A DNA stretch of 64,000 bases from an uncultured Pseudoxanthomonas sp. (lineage in GTDB: Bacteria; Pseudomonadota; Gammaproteobacteria; Xanthomonadales; Xanthomonadaceae). Under the pieces are notes generated by a model. It was not told the DNA's origin. It was given only the letters and a program-made list of their open reading frames with translations, and searched no databases. The stretch spans positions 1-64,000 of the forward strand of contig CAMLGZ010000015.1 of assembly GCA_946479745.1 (NCBI GenBank), read 5' to 3'. The first letter of the stretch is position 1. Every line of letters starts with the position of its first letter. This document shows positions 45,179-55,615 of this stretch, piece by piece. A program made the position numbers and the translations under genes.

Positions 45179-48100
45179 ATGGCCCCCAGCCATAGCCAGG
45201 GACTCTACGATCCGAACGACGAACGCGACGCCTGCGGTTTCGGCATGGTCGCGCAGCTCGATGACCAGCCGTCGCGTTCGCTGGTGGATACCGCCATTTC
45301 CGCGCTCTCGCGCATGACCCATCGCGGCGGCGTCGCCGCCGATGGCCTCACCGGCGACGGCTGCGGTCTGCTGATCCGCAAACCGGATGCATTCCTGCGC
45401 GCGCTGGCCAAGGAAGCCGGCATCGCCGTGGGCGAGCGCTACGCCGCCGGCCTGGTGTTCCTGCCGCACGAACCCGAACAGGCGGCGCTCTGCCGCAGCG
45501 CACTGACCGAGGAACTGCAGCGCGCGGGCGTCGTCCCGCAAGGCTGGCGCGTACTGCCCACCGACGATTCGGTTTGCGGACAGTTGGCCAAAGACACCCT
45601 GCCGCGCATCGAACAGCTTTTCGTCGATGCCGGGACCGATAAGAACATCGACGCTTTCGCCCTGGCGCTGTTCCTGGCGCGCCGCCGTGCCGAACAGCGC
45701 CTGCGCGACGTCGCGGACTTCTACGTGGTCACGCTCACCCCGCACGCCATCGGCTACAAAGGCATGGTGTTGCCGGACAAGCTGTCCACCTTCTTTCCCG
45801 ACCTGCAGCGCAGCGACCTGACCGCCAGCGCGGTCGTATTCCACCAGCGTTTCTCCACCAACACCTTGCCGCGCTGGCCATTGGCGCATCCATTCCGCTT
45901 GCTCGCCCACAATGGCGAGATCAACACCATCGAAGGCAACCGCCGCTGGGCGCAGGCGCGCAGCAAAGTGTGGAAGACGCCGCGCTTCGACATCGCCGAG
46001 TTCGACCCGGTCATCTCCATGCACGGCTCCGATTCGCAGAGCCTGGACAACATGCTGGAGCTGATGATCGCCGGCGGCATGGATCTGCTGCAGGCGCTGC
46101 GCATTCTGGTTCCCCCGGCCACGCAGTCGCTGGAATTCAAGGACGCCGATCTGGCCGCGTTCTACGAGTTCTATGGTTTGAACAGCGAGCCGTGGGACGG
46201 CCCGGCCGGCATCGTCGCCTGCGATGCGCGCTACGCGGCCTGCATGCTGGACCGCAACGGCCTGCGTCCGGCGCGCTGGCTGCTGACTTCCGACCGCCAT
46301 TTCCTGGTCGCTTCCGAAGCCGGCGTGTGGGAACTGCCGGCCGAGCGCATCACCCGCAAGGGCAAGCTGGGCCCGGGCGAGATGATGGCCATCGACCTCA
46401 AGCGCGGCGACCTGCTGGACAGCGAGGCCATCGACCGCATCAACCGCGGCCGCGCGCCGTACAAGCAATGGCTGCAGCAGGGCGTGACCTATCTGCAGAC
46501 CGAACTGATCGACCCTTCGCTGGTCGAGGAGCCGTTCGACGAGAAGACCCTGCGCAGCTACCACAAGCTGTTCCAGCTCACCAACGAGGAAGTGGAGTTC
46601 GTGCTGCGGCCTTTGGCCGAAACCGAGCAGGAAGCCACCGGCTCGATGGGCGACGACACGCCGATGGCCGTGCTGAGCCGGCAGACGCGGCCGCTGTACG
46701 ACTACTTCCGCCAGGCCTTCGCCCAGGTCACCAACCCGCCGATCGATCCGCTGCGCGAAGACTGCGTGATGTCGCTGACCACGCAGCTGGGCAAGGAGAC
46801 CAACATCTTCCATGCGGGCCCGGAAACGGTGAACCACGTGATCCTCAACTCGCCGGTGCTGTCGCAACGAAAATTGCGCCAGCTGCTGAAGATGCAGCCG
46901 TACGACGAGAAGAACGCGCTGATCGACCTGTCCTATTCGCATGAAGAAGGATTGAAGGCCGGCATCGAACGCATCTGCGCCCAGGCAGAACAGGCCGCGC
47001 GCGACGGCATGGTCATGCTGCTGTTGACCGACCGCTACCCGGTCGCCGAGCGGCCGATGGCGCACGCCCTGCTCGCCACCGGCGCAGTGCATCATCATCT
47101 GGCGCGCGTGGGCCTGCGCTGCGACGTCAACCTGATCATCGAAACCGGCACCGCGCGCGACCCGCACCACATCGCCTGCCTGCTCGGCTTCGGCGCGACC
47201 GCGGTGTATCCGTATCTGGCTTACCAGACCCTGTTCGACCTGGGCCGTCGCGGCATCCTGCATCTGAAGAAGGGCGGCGAACAGGCGCAGATCGGCCGCA
47301 GCTATCGCAAAGGCATCTACAAAGGCCTGTCCAAGATCATCTCCAAGATGGGCATCTGCAGCATCAGCAGCTATCGCGCCGCGCAGCTGTTCGAAATCGT
47401 GGGTCTGCAGCCGGACGTGATCGACCTTTGTTTCCCGGATACCGCCTCGCGCGTGGGCGGCGTGGATCTGGCGCGGCTGGACGTGGAAGCGCGCCAGCTG
47501 ACCCGCAACGCCTGGAACGACCTGCACAAGCAGGAAATCGGCGGACTGCTCAAGTACGTGCATGGCGGCGAGTACCACATGTACAACCCGGATGTGGTGA
47601 TGTCGCTGCAGCACGCCACACGCACCGGCGAGGCGGCCGACTGGCAGAAGTACGCCGACTTCGTGCATGCGCGGCCGCCTTCGGCCTTGCGCGACCTGCT
47701 GCAGTTGAAGAAGGCGGAGACGTCCACGCCGCTGGAACAAGTCGCCGACGCCGGCGATTTGCTGCGCCGCTTCGACACCGCCGCAATCAGCCTGGGCGCC
47801 TTGTCGCCCGAAGCGCACGAAGCGCTGGCCATCGCCATGAACCGCCTGGGCGGACGCAGCAATTCCGGCGAAGGCGGCGAAGACCCCGCGCGTTACGGCA
47901 CGGAGAAGCGCAGCAAGATCAAGCAGGTGGCCTCCGGACGTTTCGGCGTAACACCCGAGTATCTGGTCAATGCCGAAGTGCTGCAGATCAAGGTCGCGCA
48001 GGGCGCCAAGCCCGGCGAAGGCGGCCAGCTGCCCGGCCACAAGGTCAACGAGATGATCGCGCGGTTGCGCTACGCCAAGCCGGGCATCGGCTTGATCTCG

Positions 48101-49633
48101 CCGCCGCCGCACCACGACATCTATTCCATCGAAGATCTGGCCCAGCTGATCTTCGACTTGCGCCAGGTCAATCCGACTGCGCTGATTTCGGTGAAGCTGG
48201 TGTCGCATGCCGGCGTCGGTACGATCGCAGCAGGCGTGGTGAAAGCGGGCGCGGACCTGATCACCATCTCCGGCCACGACGGCGGCACCGGCGCCAGTCC
48301 TTTGAGCTCGATCCGTTATGCGGGCGTGCCGTGGGAACTGGGCGTGGCCGAATCGCACCAGGCGCTGGTCGCCAACCAGTTGCGCGACCGCACCGTGCTG
48401 CAGACCGACGGCGGCTTCAAGACCGGGTTGGATGTGGTCAAGGCGGCGCTGCTTGGCGCGGACAGTTTCGGTTTCGGCACCGCGCCGATGATCGTGCTGG
48501 GCTGCAAGTACTTGCGCATCTGCCATCTGAACAACTGCGCCACCGGCGTGGCCACCCAGGACGAACACCTGCGCGCCAAGCATTTCACCGGCCTGCCGGA
48601 ACGGGTGGAGAATTTCTTCCGCCTGTTGAGCGAAGAAGTGCGCCAGTGGCTGTCCTACCTGGGCGCGCGTTCGCTGGACGAGATCGTCGGCCGCACCGAT
48701 TTGCTGCAACAACTCGAGGTGTCGCCGCGGCCCGGCGTGCATGTCGATCTGTCTCGTTTGCTGAAACACGTACACCAGGACACCGGCCACTGCGCCGCGC
48801 AGCGTTTGTACGAATCGCCCGATAGCCTGGCCACGCAGCTCGACGGATTGATGGCCAAGCCTATCGCCGACAAATCCGGCGGCGATCAACGCTTCCTGAT
48901 CCACAACACCGACCGCTCCATCGGCACGCGCCTGTCCGGCGCCATCGCCCGTGCGCACGGCAACCTGGGCATGAACGATGCGCCGTTGCAGCTGCGTTTC
49001 CGCGGCACCGCGGGACAGAGCTTCGGCGCGTTCAACGCTGGCGGTCTGTTGATGGAGCTGGAAGGCGAAGCCAACGACTACGTGGGCAAGGGCATGGCCG
49101 GCGGCCGCCTGGTGGTGCGCCCGCCGCGCGGCGCGCGCTTCGAGGCACGCAATACAGCGATCCTGGGCAACACCTGCCTGTACGGAGCGACCGGCGGCGA
49201 ACTGTTCGCCGCAGGACGCGCCGGCGAACGTTTCGCGGTGCGCAATTCCGGCGCGCTGGCGGTGATCGAAGGCGCTGGCGATCACTGCTGCGAATACATG
49301 ACCGACGGCATCGTCATGGTGCTGGGCAGGGTGGGTCTGAATTTCGGCGCCGGCTTCACCGGTGGCCTGGCCTACGTGCTGGACCTGGACCGCGATTTCG
49401 TCGACCGCTACAACCACGAACTGATCGACATCCACCGCATTTCGCCGGAAGGTTTCGAAAGCCATCGCCAGCATCTGCACACGCTGGTCACGCGGCACCG
49501 CGAACTCACCGGCAGCATCTGGGCGCAGCAGATCCTGGATGAGTTCCGCGACTATGTGGGCAAGTTCTGGCTGGTGAAGCCGAAGGCGGCGAGTTTGGAA
49601 TCGTTGACGGAGTCTTTGAGGCGGGCGGCATGA
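45179..49633 (+). CDS. gltB: Glutamate synthase (NADPH), large subunit
   Basis: The 1484-residue protein turns glutamine and 2-oxoglutarate into two glutamates. The ATG at 45179 gives an 18-residue propeptide before Cys19, the class II amidotransferase nucleophile (ERDACGFGM). Conserved parts follow: the amidotransferase domain, a central domain, the FMN-binding synthase domain (GGRSNSGEGGEDPARYG and ISGHDGGTGASPLSSIRYAG) and the 3Fe-4S cysteine motif CKYLRICHLNNC. A C-terminal beta-helix (GGRLVVRPP) closes it. It is followed by gltD, as usual, but with a 166-bp repeat-containing gap. Confidence 0.97.
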   Translation: MAPSHSQGLYDPNDERDACGFGMVAQLDDQPSRSLVDTAISALSRMTHRGGVAADGLTGDGCGLLIRKPDAFLRALAKEAGIAVGERYAAGLVFLPHEPEQAALCRSALTEELQRAGVVPQGWRVLPTDDSVCGQLAKDTLPRIEQLFVDAGTDKNIDAFALALFLARRRAEQRLRDVADFYVVTLTPHAIGYKGMVLPDKLSTFFPDLQRSDLTASAVVFHQRFSTNTLPRWPLAHPFRLLAHNGEINTIEGNRRWAQARSKVWKTPRFDIAEFDPVISMHGSDSQSLDNMLELMIAGGMDLLQALRILVPPATQSLEFKDADLAAFYEFYGLNSEPWDGPAGIVACDARYAACMLDRNGLRPARWLLTSDRHFLVASEAGVWELPAERITRKGKLGPGEMMAIDLKRGDLLDSEAIDRINRGRAPYKQWLQQGVTYLQTELIDPSLVEEPFDEKTLRSYHKLFQLTNEEVEFVLRPLAETEQEATGSMGDDTPMAVLSRQTRPLYDYFRQAFAQVTNPPIDPLREDCVMSLTTQLGKETNIFHAGPETVNHVILNSPVLSQRKLRQLLKMQPYDEKNALIDLSYSHEEGLKAGIERICAQAEQAARDGMVMLLLTDRYPVAERPMAHALLATGAVHHHLARVGLRCDVNLIIETGTARDPHHIACLLGFGATAVYPYLAYQTLFDLGRRGILHLKKGGEQAQIGRSYRKGIYKGLSKIISKMGICSISSYRAAQLFEIVGLQPDVIDLCFPDTASRVGGVDLARLDVEARQLTRNAWNDLHKQEIGGLLKYVHGGEYHMYNPDVVMSLQHATRTGEAADWQKYADFVHARPPSALRDLLQLKKAETSTPLEQVADAGDLLRRFDTAAISLGALSPEAHEALAIAMNRLGGRSNSGEGGEDPARYGTEKRSKIKQVASGRFGVTPEYLVNAEVLQIKVAQGAKPGEGGQLPGHKVNEMIARLRYAKPGIGLISPPPHHDIYSIEDLAQLIFDLRQVNPTALISVKLVSHAGVGTIAAGVVKAGADLITISGHDGGTGASPLSSIRYAGVPWELGVAESHQALVANQLRDRTVLQTDGGFKTGLDVVKAALLGADSFGFGTAPMIVLGCKYLRICHLNNCATGVATQDEHLRAKHFTGLPERVENFFRLLSEEVRQWLSYLGARSLDEIVGRTDLLQQLEVSPRPGVHVDLSRLLKHVHQDTGHCAAQRLYESPDSLATQLDGLMAKPIADKSGGDQRFLIHNTDRSIGTRLSGAIARAHGNLGMNDAPLQLRFRGTAGQSFGAFNAGGLLMELEGEANDYVGKGMAGGRLVVRPPRGARFEARNTAILGNTCLYGATGGELFAAGRAGERFAVRNSGALAVIEGAGDHCCEYMTDGIVMVLGRVGLNFGAGFTGGLAYVLDLDRDFVDRYNHELIDIHRISPEGFESHRQHLHTLVTRHRELTGSIWAQQILDEFRDYVGKFWLVKPKAASLESLTESLRRAA

Positions 49634-49646
49634 AGACTTTTGCTTT

Positions 49647-51263
<1,617 letters not shown>

Positions 51264-51338
51264 ACTCTGCGACGGGCTCCACGGCCCGTCGTCGTCCACG
51301 ATGCTAAGGTCGTTGCGTCGTGAAAGGAGAAACCGATC

Positions 51339-52394
51339 ATGCGCTTGCATGCTCTCCCCCATTGCCGGATCGCCATCGTTGCCTGCCTGCTGCTGTTGTC
51401 GGCCAACCTGAGCCCGGCTTCGGCGCAAACCGCTCGAACCTTGAAATACGCCGGTGTGAATCTGGCCGGCGCCGAGTTCAATTCGTCGAAAAAACCCGGC
51501 GTTCTCTACAAGGACTACACCTACCCCGGCGAGTCGGACTACGCCTACTACGCCTCCAAGGGCATGAACGTGATCCGCCTGCCGTTCCTGTGGGAACGGC
51601 TGCAGCCGCAGGCCAACGGAGCGCTGGACAGTCAGCAGCTGTCCCTGTTGCAGACCGCGGTGAAGCGGGCCAAGGCGCAGAACCTGCACGTGGTGCTGGA
51701 TGTGCACAACTACGCCAAGTATTACGGCAAGCGTATCGGCACGACGGAAACTCCGGTCGCGGTCTTTGCGGATTTCTGGAGCAAACTCGCGGCCGAGTTC
51801 AAAGACGACGACTCGGTCATTTTCGGCCTGATGAACGAGCCCAACGGCATCGACGCCAACGAATGGTCCGCTGCCGCGCAAGCCGGTTTGAACGCCATCC
51901 GCGCCACCGGCGCGCGCAATGTGGTGCTGGTGCCGGGCACGGCGTACAGCGGCGCGCACAGTTGGAGCAGTACCGGTTACGGGGGAACCTCCAATGGCGA
52001 GGCGTTGCTTGCGATCACCGATCCGGACGACCGTATCGCGTTCGAGGCGCATCAGTATCTGGACGCGGATTATTCCGGCACTTCCGGCGTATGCCAGAGC
52101 GAGCAGATCGGCGCGCAGAAGCTGCAGGTTTTCACCGACTGGCTGCGCCGGCACCACAAGCAGGGTTTCCTGGGCGAATTCGCCGCCGGCAGCGACCCGG
52201 TCTGTCTGGCTGCACTGGACTCCATGCTGGAACACATCCAAGCCAACGCCGACGTGTGGCTGGGCTGGACTTACTGGGCCGGCGGCGGCTGGTGGAACGT
52301 GAGCTATCCGTTCAATGTGCAGCCGGACAAGGAGGGCAACGAGAAACCGCAGATGCCGGTGCTTTCGATGAAGGCGCATCAGATTACGGACTGA
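51339..52394 (+). CDS. Secreted GH5 endo-glucanase
   Basis: The 351-residue protein has a signal peptide (to about residue 29, SPASA). Its (beta/alpha)8 barrel shows RLPFLWERLQP, DVHNYAKYYG, LMNEPNG with acid/base E167 and LGEFAAG with nucleophile E280. These are diagnostic for glycoside hydrolase family 5, mostly cellulases acting on beta-1,4-glucan. AAGGAG lies 10 nt before the ATG. It is the last gene before the cassette-like region. Confidence 0.9.
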   Translation: MRLHALPHCRIAIVACLLLLSANLSPASAQTARTLKYAGVNLAGAEFNSSKKPGVLYKDYTYPGESDYAYYASKGMNVIRLPFLWERLQPQANGALDSQQLSLLQTAVKRAKAQNLHVVLDVHNYAKYYGKRIGTTETPVAVFADFWSKLAAEFKDDDSVIFGLMNEPNGIDANEWSAAAQAGLNAIRATGARNVVLVPGTAYSGAHSWSSTGYGGTSNGEALLAITDPDDRIAFEAHQYLDADYSGTSGVCQSEQIGAQKLQVFTDWLRRHHKQGFLGEFAAGSDPVCLAALDSMLEHIQANADVWLGWTYWAGGGWWNVSYPFNVQPDKEGNEKPQMPVLSMKAHQITD

Positions 52395-52527
52395 TCCGGA
52401 AGCGCGATTGTTCCATCAGAGAGATTTCGGGATTGACGACCCACAACCTGACGCGAGACCATCGCGCCAAACCTCATGCCCGGGGTCTATTTCGAGCTAG
52501 GCACTTCGACTAAGGGAATCGCAACCT

Positions 52528-52788
52528 GTGGGTGACAGAATCAAGCACTTCCCTCGCGGAGCAGAGCGCAGGAATAGACTCAACGTCAGAAAGTATCGCG
52601 TTCCGTGCCAAGTCAGTGATCGCTGGCTGCAGTTTCCGGAAATCGCGCATGCTCTTGCCGGCGGAGACTTCATGGCAATTGATGTCATGACTCTTGGCGC
52701 TGACGAGAAAGAACGGAAGATTTGCGAGCTCGTGCTGACCAAACAAGACTTGATTCGCATGATTGGGCAAGTCGCCACAAGCGCCTAG
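52528..52788 (+). CDS. Cassette ORF 1, unknown protein
   Basis: The 86-residue product starts at GTG 52528 with no signal peptide or membrane segment. It is charged at the N-terminus (MGDRIKHFPRGAERRN) and ends with KQDLIRMIGQVATSA. No family recognised. The stop lies inside the first attC-like site, as typical cassettes do. Confidence 0.6.
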   Translation: MGDRIKHFPRGAERRNRLNVRKYRVPCQVSDRWLQFPEIAHALAGGDFMAIDVMTLGADEKERKICELVLTKQDLIRMIGQVATSA

Positions 52789-52839
52789 CGGCTAGTTCAA
52801 GCCGAAGCCGCTTCGCGGCTCGGCTTAGTCAAGCTAAGC
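52783..52839. other. attC-like site 1
   Basis: A 57-bp element with outer arms GCCTAGC and GCTAAGC and a strong inner hairpin (AAGCCG, AGCCGC, loop TTC, GCGGCT, CGGCTT). The extra unpaired A in one arm is an extrahelical base as in attC sites. The outer triplet is GCT, not the canonical GTT. Confidence 0.75.
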
Positions 52840-52864
52840 CTACCCTCAACTGAAAGGAATCTTT

Positions 52865-53305
52865 ATGAGCGACCCATACAACTCTTATGGAACGCATACC
52901 CCGCCCGCGGCCCCCAAAGTCGCGACTACTCCGGCACGAGAGAAATCAGATCCGATTTCACGGCTTAGTGTTTCGGATTCTTGGAAGCGCAAGTTCAGAT
53001 TGGTCGATCAAGCAGGTGGGCCTGATTTACCCAATCTCCGCGACTTACCTTCCGGCGACCGCTTCAGCCTCACTTTCAACATTCTTGCGCTGATCTTTGG
53101 ACCCTTCTATTACCTGGCTAAAGGGCTGTGGCGGCAGGCCATACTTTACTTGATCTTTGCAATAGTGTTGATTGTGATCATGGAGGCAGTGGGCCTCGGC
53201 AAGTTCTCACGTGGTGTAGGTTATGGTTTCGGAGTGATATATGCCATGCGAGCCAATATTAGTTACTACAAGAAAGTCGTACTTGGTGAAGCACCCTGGT
53301 TGTGA
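52865..53305 (+). CDS. Cassette ORF 2, DUF2628-like membrane protein
   Basis: The 146-residue protein has a hydrophilic N-terminal half and about two or three hydrophobic segments (FNILALIFGPFYYLAKGLW, AILYLIFAIVLIVIMEAV, GFGVIYAMRANISYY). This resembles DUF2628 membrane proteins. AAGGAAT precedes the ATG by 6 nt. The gene ends 1 nt before attC-like site 2. Function unknown. Confidence 0.75.
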   Translation: MSDPYNSYGTHTPPAAPKVATTPAREKSDPISRLSVSDSWKRKFRLVDQAGGPDLPNLRDLPSGDRFSLTFNILALIFGPFYYLAKGLWRQAILYLIFAIVLIVIMEAVGLGKFSRGVGYGFGVIYAMRANISYYKKVVLGEAPWL

Positions 53306-53306
53306 A

Positions 53307-53366
53307 GCCCAACAATTAATTCAAGCCGAATATGCTTTGCAGCGCAATTCAGCTCAAACGTCAGGC
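53307..53366. other. attC-like site 2
   Basis: A 60-bp element with left arm GCCCAAC (matches RYYYAAC) and right arm GTCAGGC (one mismatch to GTTRRRY). The inner part AATTCAAGCCGAA pairs weakly with CAATTCAGCTC, so the hairpin is imperfect. Confidence 0.65.
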
Positions 53367-53371
53367 CCCGC

Positions 53372-53695
53372 ATGAAGCTTCTCTACACGACAAGCAGCCT
53401 GTCCTTCACCCAGCTCGTTTGCCTCACGTTCGACCGTGAGGAGATCCCCTATTTCTCGTCCGACACCGACCCGGCTACCTCCGGACTTGGCTCACCCTTC
53501 ATGATCCGCCAATGCCGCATCTACCTGCTGCACGAGGAGCACTGGGATCGCGCCGTGGAGCTGTTGCACGAGCTAGGGGCCTTTTCTGCCGAAGAACAGG
53601 AACCTCGTCCGCCCGCTAAAAGAATGCCTGCCTGGCTGGTCGTAGGCATGGGCGTTTTGCTTGCGGTGCTGTTCGGGGCCGTGCTCTCCAACTAA
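53372..53695 (+). CDS. Cassette ORF 3, DUF2007-like protein with C-terminal membrane anchor
   Basis: The 107-residue protein begins with a DUF2007-like domain (MKLLYTTSSLSFTQLVCLTF, then HEEHWDRAVELLHELG). A Pro-rich hinge and one membrane segment (WLVVGMGVLLAVLFGAVL) end it. DUF2007 proteins are proposed signal transducers with unproven roles. Confidence 0.75.
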   Translation: MKLLYTTSSLSFTQLVCLTFDREEIPYFSSDTDPATSGLGSPFMIRQCRIYLLHEEHWDRAVELLHELGAFSAEEQEPRPPAKRMPAWLVVGMGVLLAVLFGAVLSN

Positions 53696-53729
53696 CGCGA
53701 TCCCGCTTCGCGGGTCGGCTGTGTCAGAC
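53690..53729. other. attC-like site 3
   Basis: A short (40-bp) element with arms AACTAAC and GTCAGAC around the hairpin CGATCCCGCTTCGCGGGTCG. It overlaps the stop of ORF 3. Shorter than a usual attC. Confidence 0.55.
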
Positions 53730-53754
53730 GTACGCACCAAACGGATCATCCTCC

Positions 53755-54147
53755 ATGGCTCAAAAAAGCAGAATGAGCTACGCGCTCCCGGCCGTAATCT
53801 ATGTCCTGCTCATCGGCACCGTGTTTTCGCCGGATGTCCAGCCTGTGCTTGCCAAAGCCTTTGGTCTCGAGCCATTCGGATTTCCGGTGACATGGGTCGT
53901 CGCAATCGCTCAAGCCATTCTCTGTTTTCCCTTCGTATTCGCCCTGCATCACTTCATGCTGATTGCGGAGCAAGCCGCCGCTGACGGCAGCAGCATCGGA
54001 AAGGTCGGCCTGCTGGTGTACGCGGCAAGTGTCGGCAAGCTTCACCCGCAATTGCGACGCTCGCAGATGATTTCCCTGATTGGACTGGCTTACTTTGTGC
54101 TGATATGCGGTGCCTGGATCGCCTACGCCGACGCCAGAGGCATTTAA
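53755..54147 (+). CDS. Cassette ORF 4, membrane protein
   Basis: The 130-residue protein has three predicted membrane segments (about 10-27, 47-72, 104-123). No family recognised. The following 84 bp has no clear attC, which suggests a decayed site. Confidence 0.7.
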   Translation: MAQKSRMSYALPAVIYVLLIGTVFSPDVQPVLAKAFGLEPFGFPVTWVVAIAQAILCFPFVFALHHFMLIAEQAAADGSSIGKVGLLVYAASVGKLHPQLRRSQMISLIGLAYFVLICGAWIAYADARGI

Positions 54148-54231
54148 GCTTGCGATGGCGGACAATGGCCTTCTCAGACCTTCTGCTGCGGGCCGACAGG
54201 CTCTGGTTTCAATCCTCATGAGGTACATCCG

Positions 54232-54630
54232 GTGAACCACGAGAATCCGTATAAGGCCCCGATATCGGAACTGGAACCCGGCTCAGGCACTCCCCCGCGC
54301 AGATGGAGCGTCATGCTTCTATCGCTTGTCGCATTTCAGACTATGATTGCAGCGGTCTACGCGACCACCCTGATCAGCCATTTTCGCCACGGTGAAATAA
54401 ACGCGCTGACATTCCTGGCGTCGGTGCTCGCCAGCGTTCTGTTGCTGGTTGGGGGACTCATGTATGCAAAAAAGAACCTTTACTCCGCCCACTTGTTCTT
54501 CGCGTCGGCATTGTGTGCGGCCTTTGCCTATCTGCAATGGCATCCCACTTTTCTTCTCACCGGCCTTGGCATCTCCATTTGCGCGGGTCTGGTGGCCGTC
54601 GTCGCTCAGAGACGCCTCGCGAAGGTCTGA
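54232..54630 (+). CDS. Cassette ORF 5, membrane protein with NPYKAP start
   Basis: The 132-residue protein starts at GTG 54232 (GAGG 8 nt upstream). The N-terminus HENPYKAP resembles a small class of Xanthomonadaceae membrane proteins that begin NPYxxP. About four membrane segments follow. Function unknown. Confidence 0.72.
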   Translation: MNHENPYKAPISELEPGSGTPPRRWSVMLLSLVAFQTMIAAVYATTLISHFRHGEINALTFLASVLASVLLLVGGLMYAKKNLYSAHLFFASALCAAFAYLQWHPTFLLTGLGISICAGLVAVVAQRRLAKV

Positions 54631-54680
54631 TGGTTTATTCGAGCCGACCTGTTTCGCGGGTCGGCCCCTTCCGGCGCCAA
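54628..54680. other. attC-like hairpin 4, degenerate
   Basis: A hairpin with 7-bp stem GCCGACC/GGTCGGC (54643-54665) and a TTTATTCGAG left flank typical of attC sites (TTCAAGCCG). Outer arms are not convincing. Confidence 0.45.
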
Positions 54681-54701
54681 GCGCCAAGGAGCTTTTGCCG
54701 T

Positions 54702-55115
54702 ATGCGCTTTGTTGCTCTTCTCTCTCTCGCGTTCGCAGTGGCGCCTTTCAACGCCATTGCGCAAGACTCAACGGCACGCGCTCCCTTTGTCGTCGAGCAG
54801 ACTTATTGGATCAAACCCGGTAAAGAACTGCAGTTCATAGGTTTGTTCGAAAAAAATCGAGTGCCGCTACTGCGCGCCAGGATAAAGGACGGCCGCGCGC
54901 TATGGGCGCGCTTGTCCAAGCCCCGCTTCAACGCCACCAACGAGCAATGGGACTTGCGGGTTACTGTCGCCTGGCGCGATGCGGACAGCGCCATCGAGCC
55001 TGTTACCCAGGCAAAAACCCAACTGACCACGGAACAGCAGATCATCGAAGAACTTATCGTGGAGCGCACCGACGTACCCATTCAGGAGTGGAATGTGAAC
55101 ATCGGTGGCAACTGA
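54702..55115 (+). CDS. Cassette ORF 6, secreted protein of unknown function
   Basis: The 137-residue protein has a signal peptide (MRFVALLSLAFAVAPFNAIAQ). The rest (VEQTYWIKPGKELQFIGLFEKN and a C-terminal NVNIGG) resembles a small secreted alpha/beta fold, but no family is recognised. I use the ATG at 54702, with AAGGAG 12 nt upstream. Confidence 0.75.
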   Translation: MRFVALLSLAFAVAPFNAIAQDSTARAPFVVEQTYWIKPGKELQFIGLFEKNRVPLLRARIKDGRALWARLSKPRFNATNEQWDLRVTVAWRDADSAIEPVTQAKTQLTTEQQIIEELIVERTDVPIQEWNVNIGGN

Positions 55116-55169
55116 CGATTCACCGAGGCCGCACCCGCTTCGTGGATCGGCTTGCCTCCAACGTCGGCT
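55110..55169. other. attC-like site 5
   Basis: A 60-bp element starting AACTGAC and ending GTCGGCT, with an imperfect inner hairpin (GGCCG, CCCGCTTCGTGG, CGGCT). It lies at the end of ORF 6. Confidence 0.6.
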
Positions 55170-55219
55170 TGCCAGATGAGAGTTTCGCGGTGGACCGGGA
55201 AGTAGAAGCACGGCTAGCC

Positions 55220-55591
55220 ATGAATCATCCTTCGATCAATAGAGGGGATATATTCTGGGTGCCTGCGGATCCGGAAAGAGGGTCGGTGCCGGGCTCGCCT
55301 CACCCCCATGTGGTCGTTCAGGACGACGTGTTCAATTACTCCAGGATTAGCACGGTTGTCGTATGCGCCCTGAGCTCAAACAGCAACCGCGCTTCGGAAC
55401 CCGGCAATATCCTGCTTGACCTCCACGAGGGCGGTCTTGAGCGTCGTAGCGTAGTGATCGTCTCTCAGGTCTCTTCCCTCTATAAGTTCCGGCTGGGCGA
55501 GCGTATTGGCAGCCTTTCCGATTCTCGGGTAGATCAGATCATTGCCGGACTTCGTTTTGTGCAATCCGCCTTCATCAATCGTCGCAAGTGA
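55220..55591 (+). CDS. PemK/MazF-family mRNA interferase-like toxin, no antitoxin seen
   Basis: The 123-residue protein shows the MazF/PemK fold start RGDIFWVPADPERG with PHVVVQDD, then VVVCALSSN and RRSVVIVSQVSSL with the family Ser/Gln region. MazF toxins cut mRNA. No antitoxin gene is next to it; the 100 bp upstream codes no likely antitoxin. It may be inactive or be held by a distant antitoxin. Start ATG 55220; no clear Shine-Dalgarno. Confidence 0.8.
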   Translation: MNHPSINRGDIFWVPADPERGSVPGSPHPHVVVQDDVFNYSRISTVVVCALSSNSNRASEPGNILLDLHEGGLERRSVVIVSQVSSLYKFRLGERIGSLSDSRVDQIIAGLRFVQSAFINRRK

Positions 55592-55615
55592 TACGACAGC
55601 CTGATTGAGGACTCC

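Larger units (their letters stand above)
52528..55169 (+). mobile_element. Integrase-less integron cassette array (CALIN candidate)
   Basis: Six small genes, all in one direction, each separate and mostly followed by a short hairpin element with attC features (see the attC entries). Base composition is visibly more A/T-rich than around it. No integron integrase, attI or promoter cassette is in the window. Outer borders are uncertain: the left one lies between 52395 and 52528, and the right one may extend past the MazF-like and gamma-glutamylcyclotransferase-like genes to about 56000. Confidence 0.65.

Noticed and set aside
52783..52839. Reading the strong hairpin as a Rho-independent terminator
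   Set aside because: No T run follows, and the outer arms and unpaired base fit attC better.
54148..54231. attC site between cassette ORFs 4 and 5
   Set aside because: No outer arms or paired hairpin could be aligned; left as a possible decayed site.
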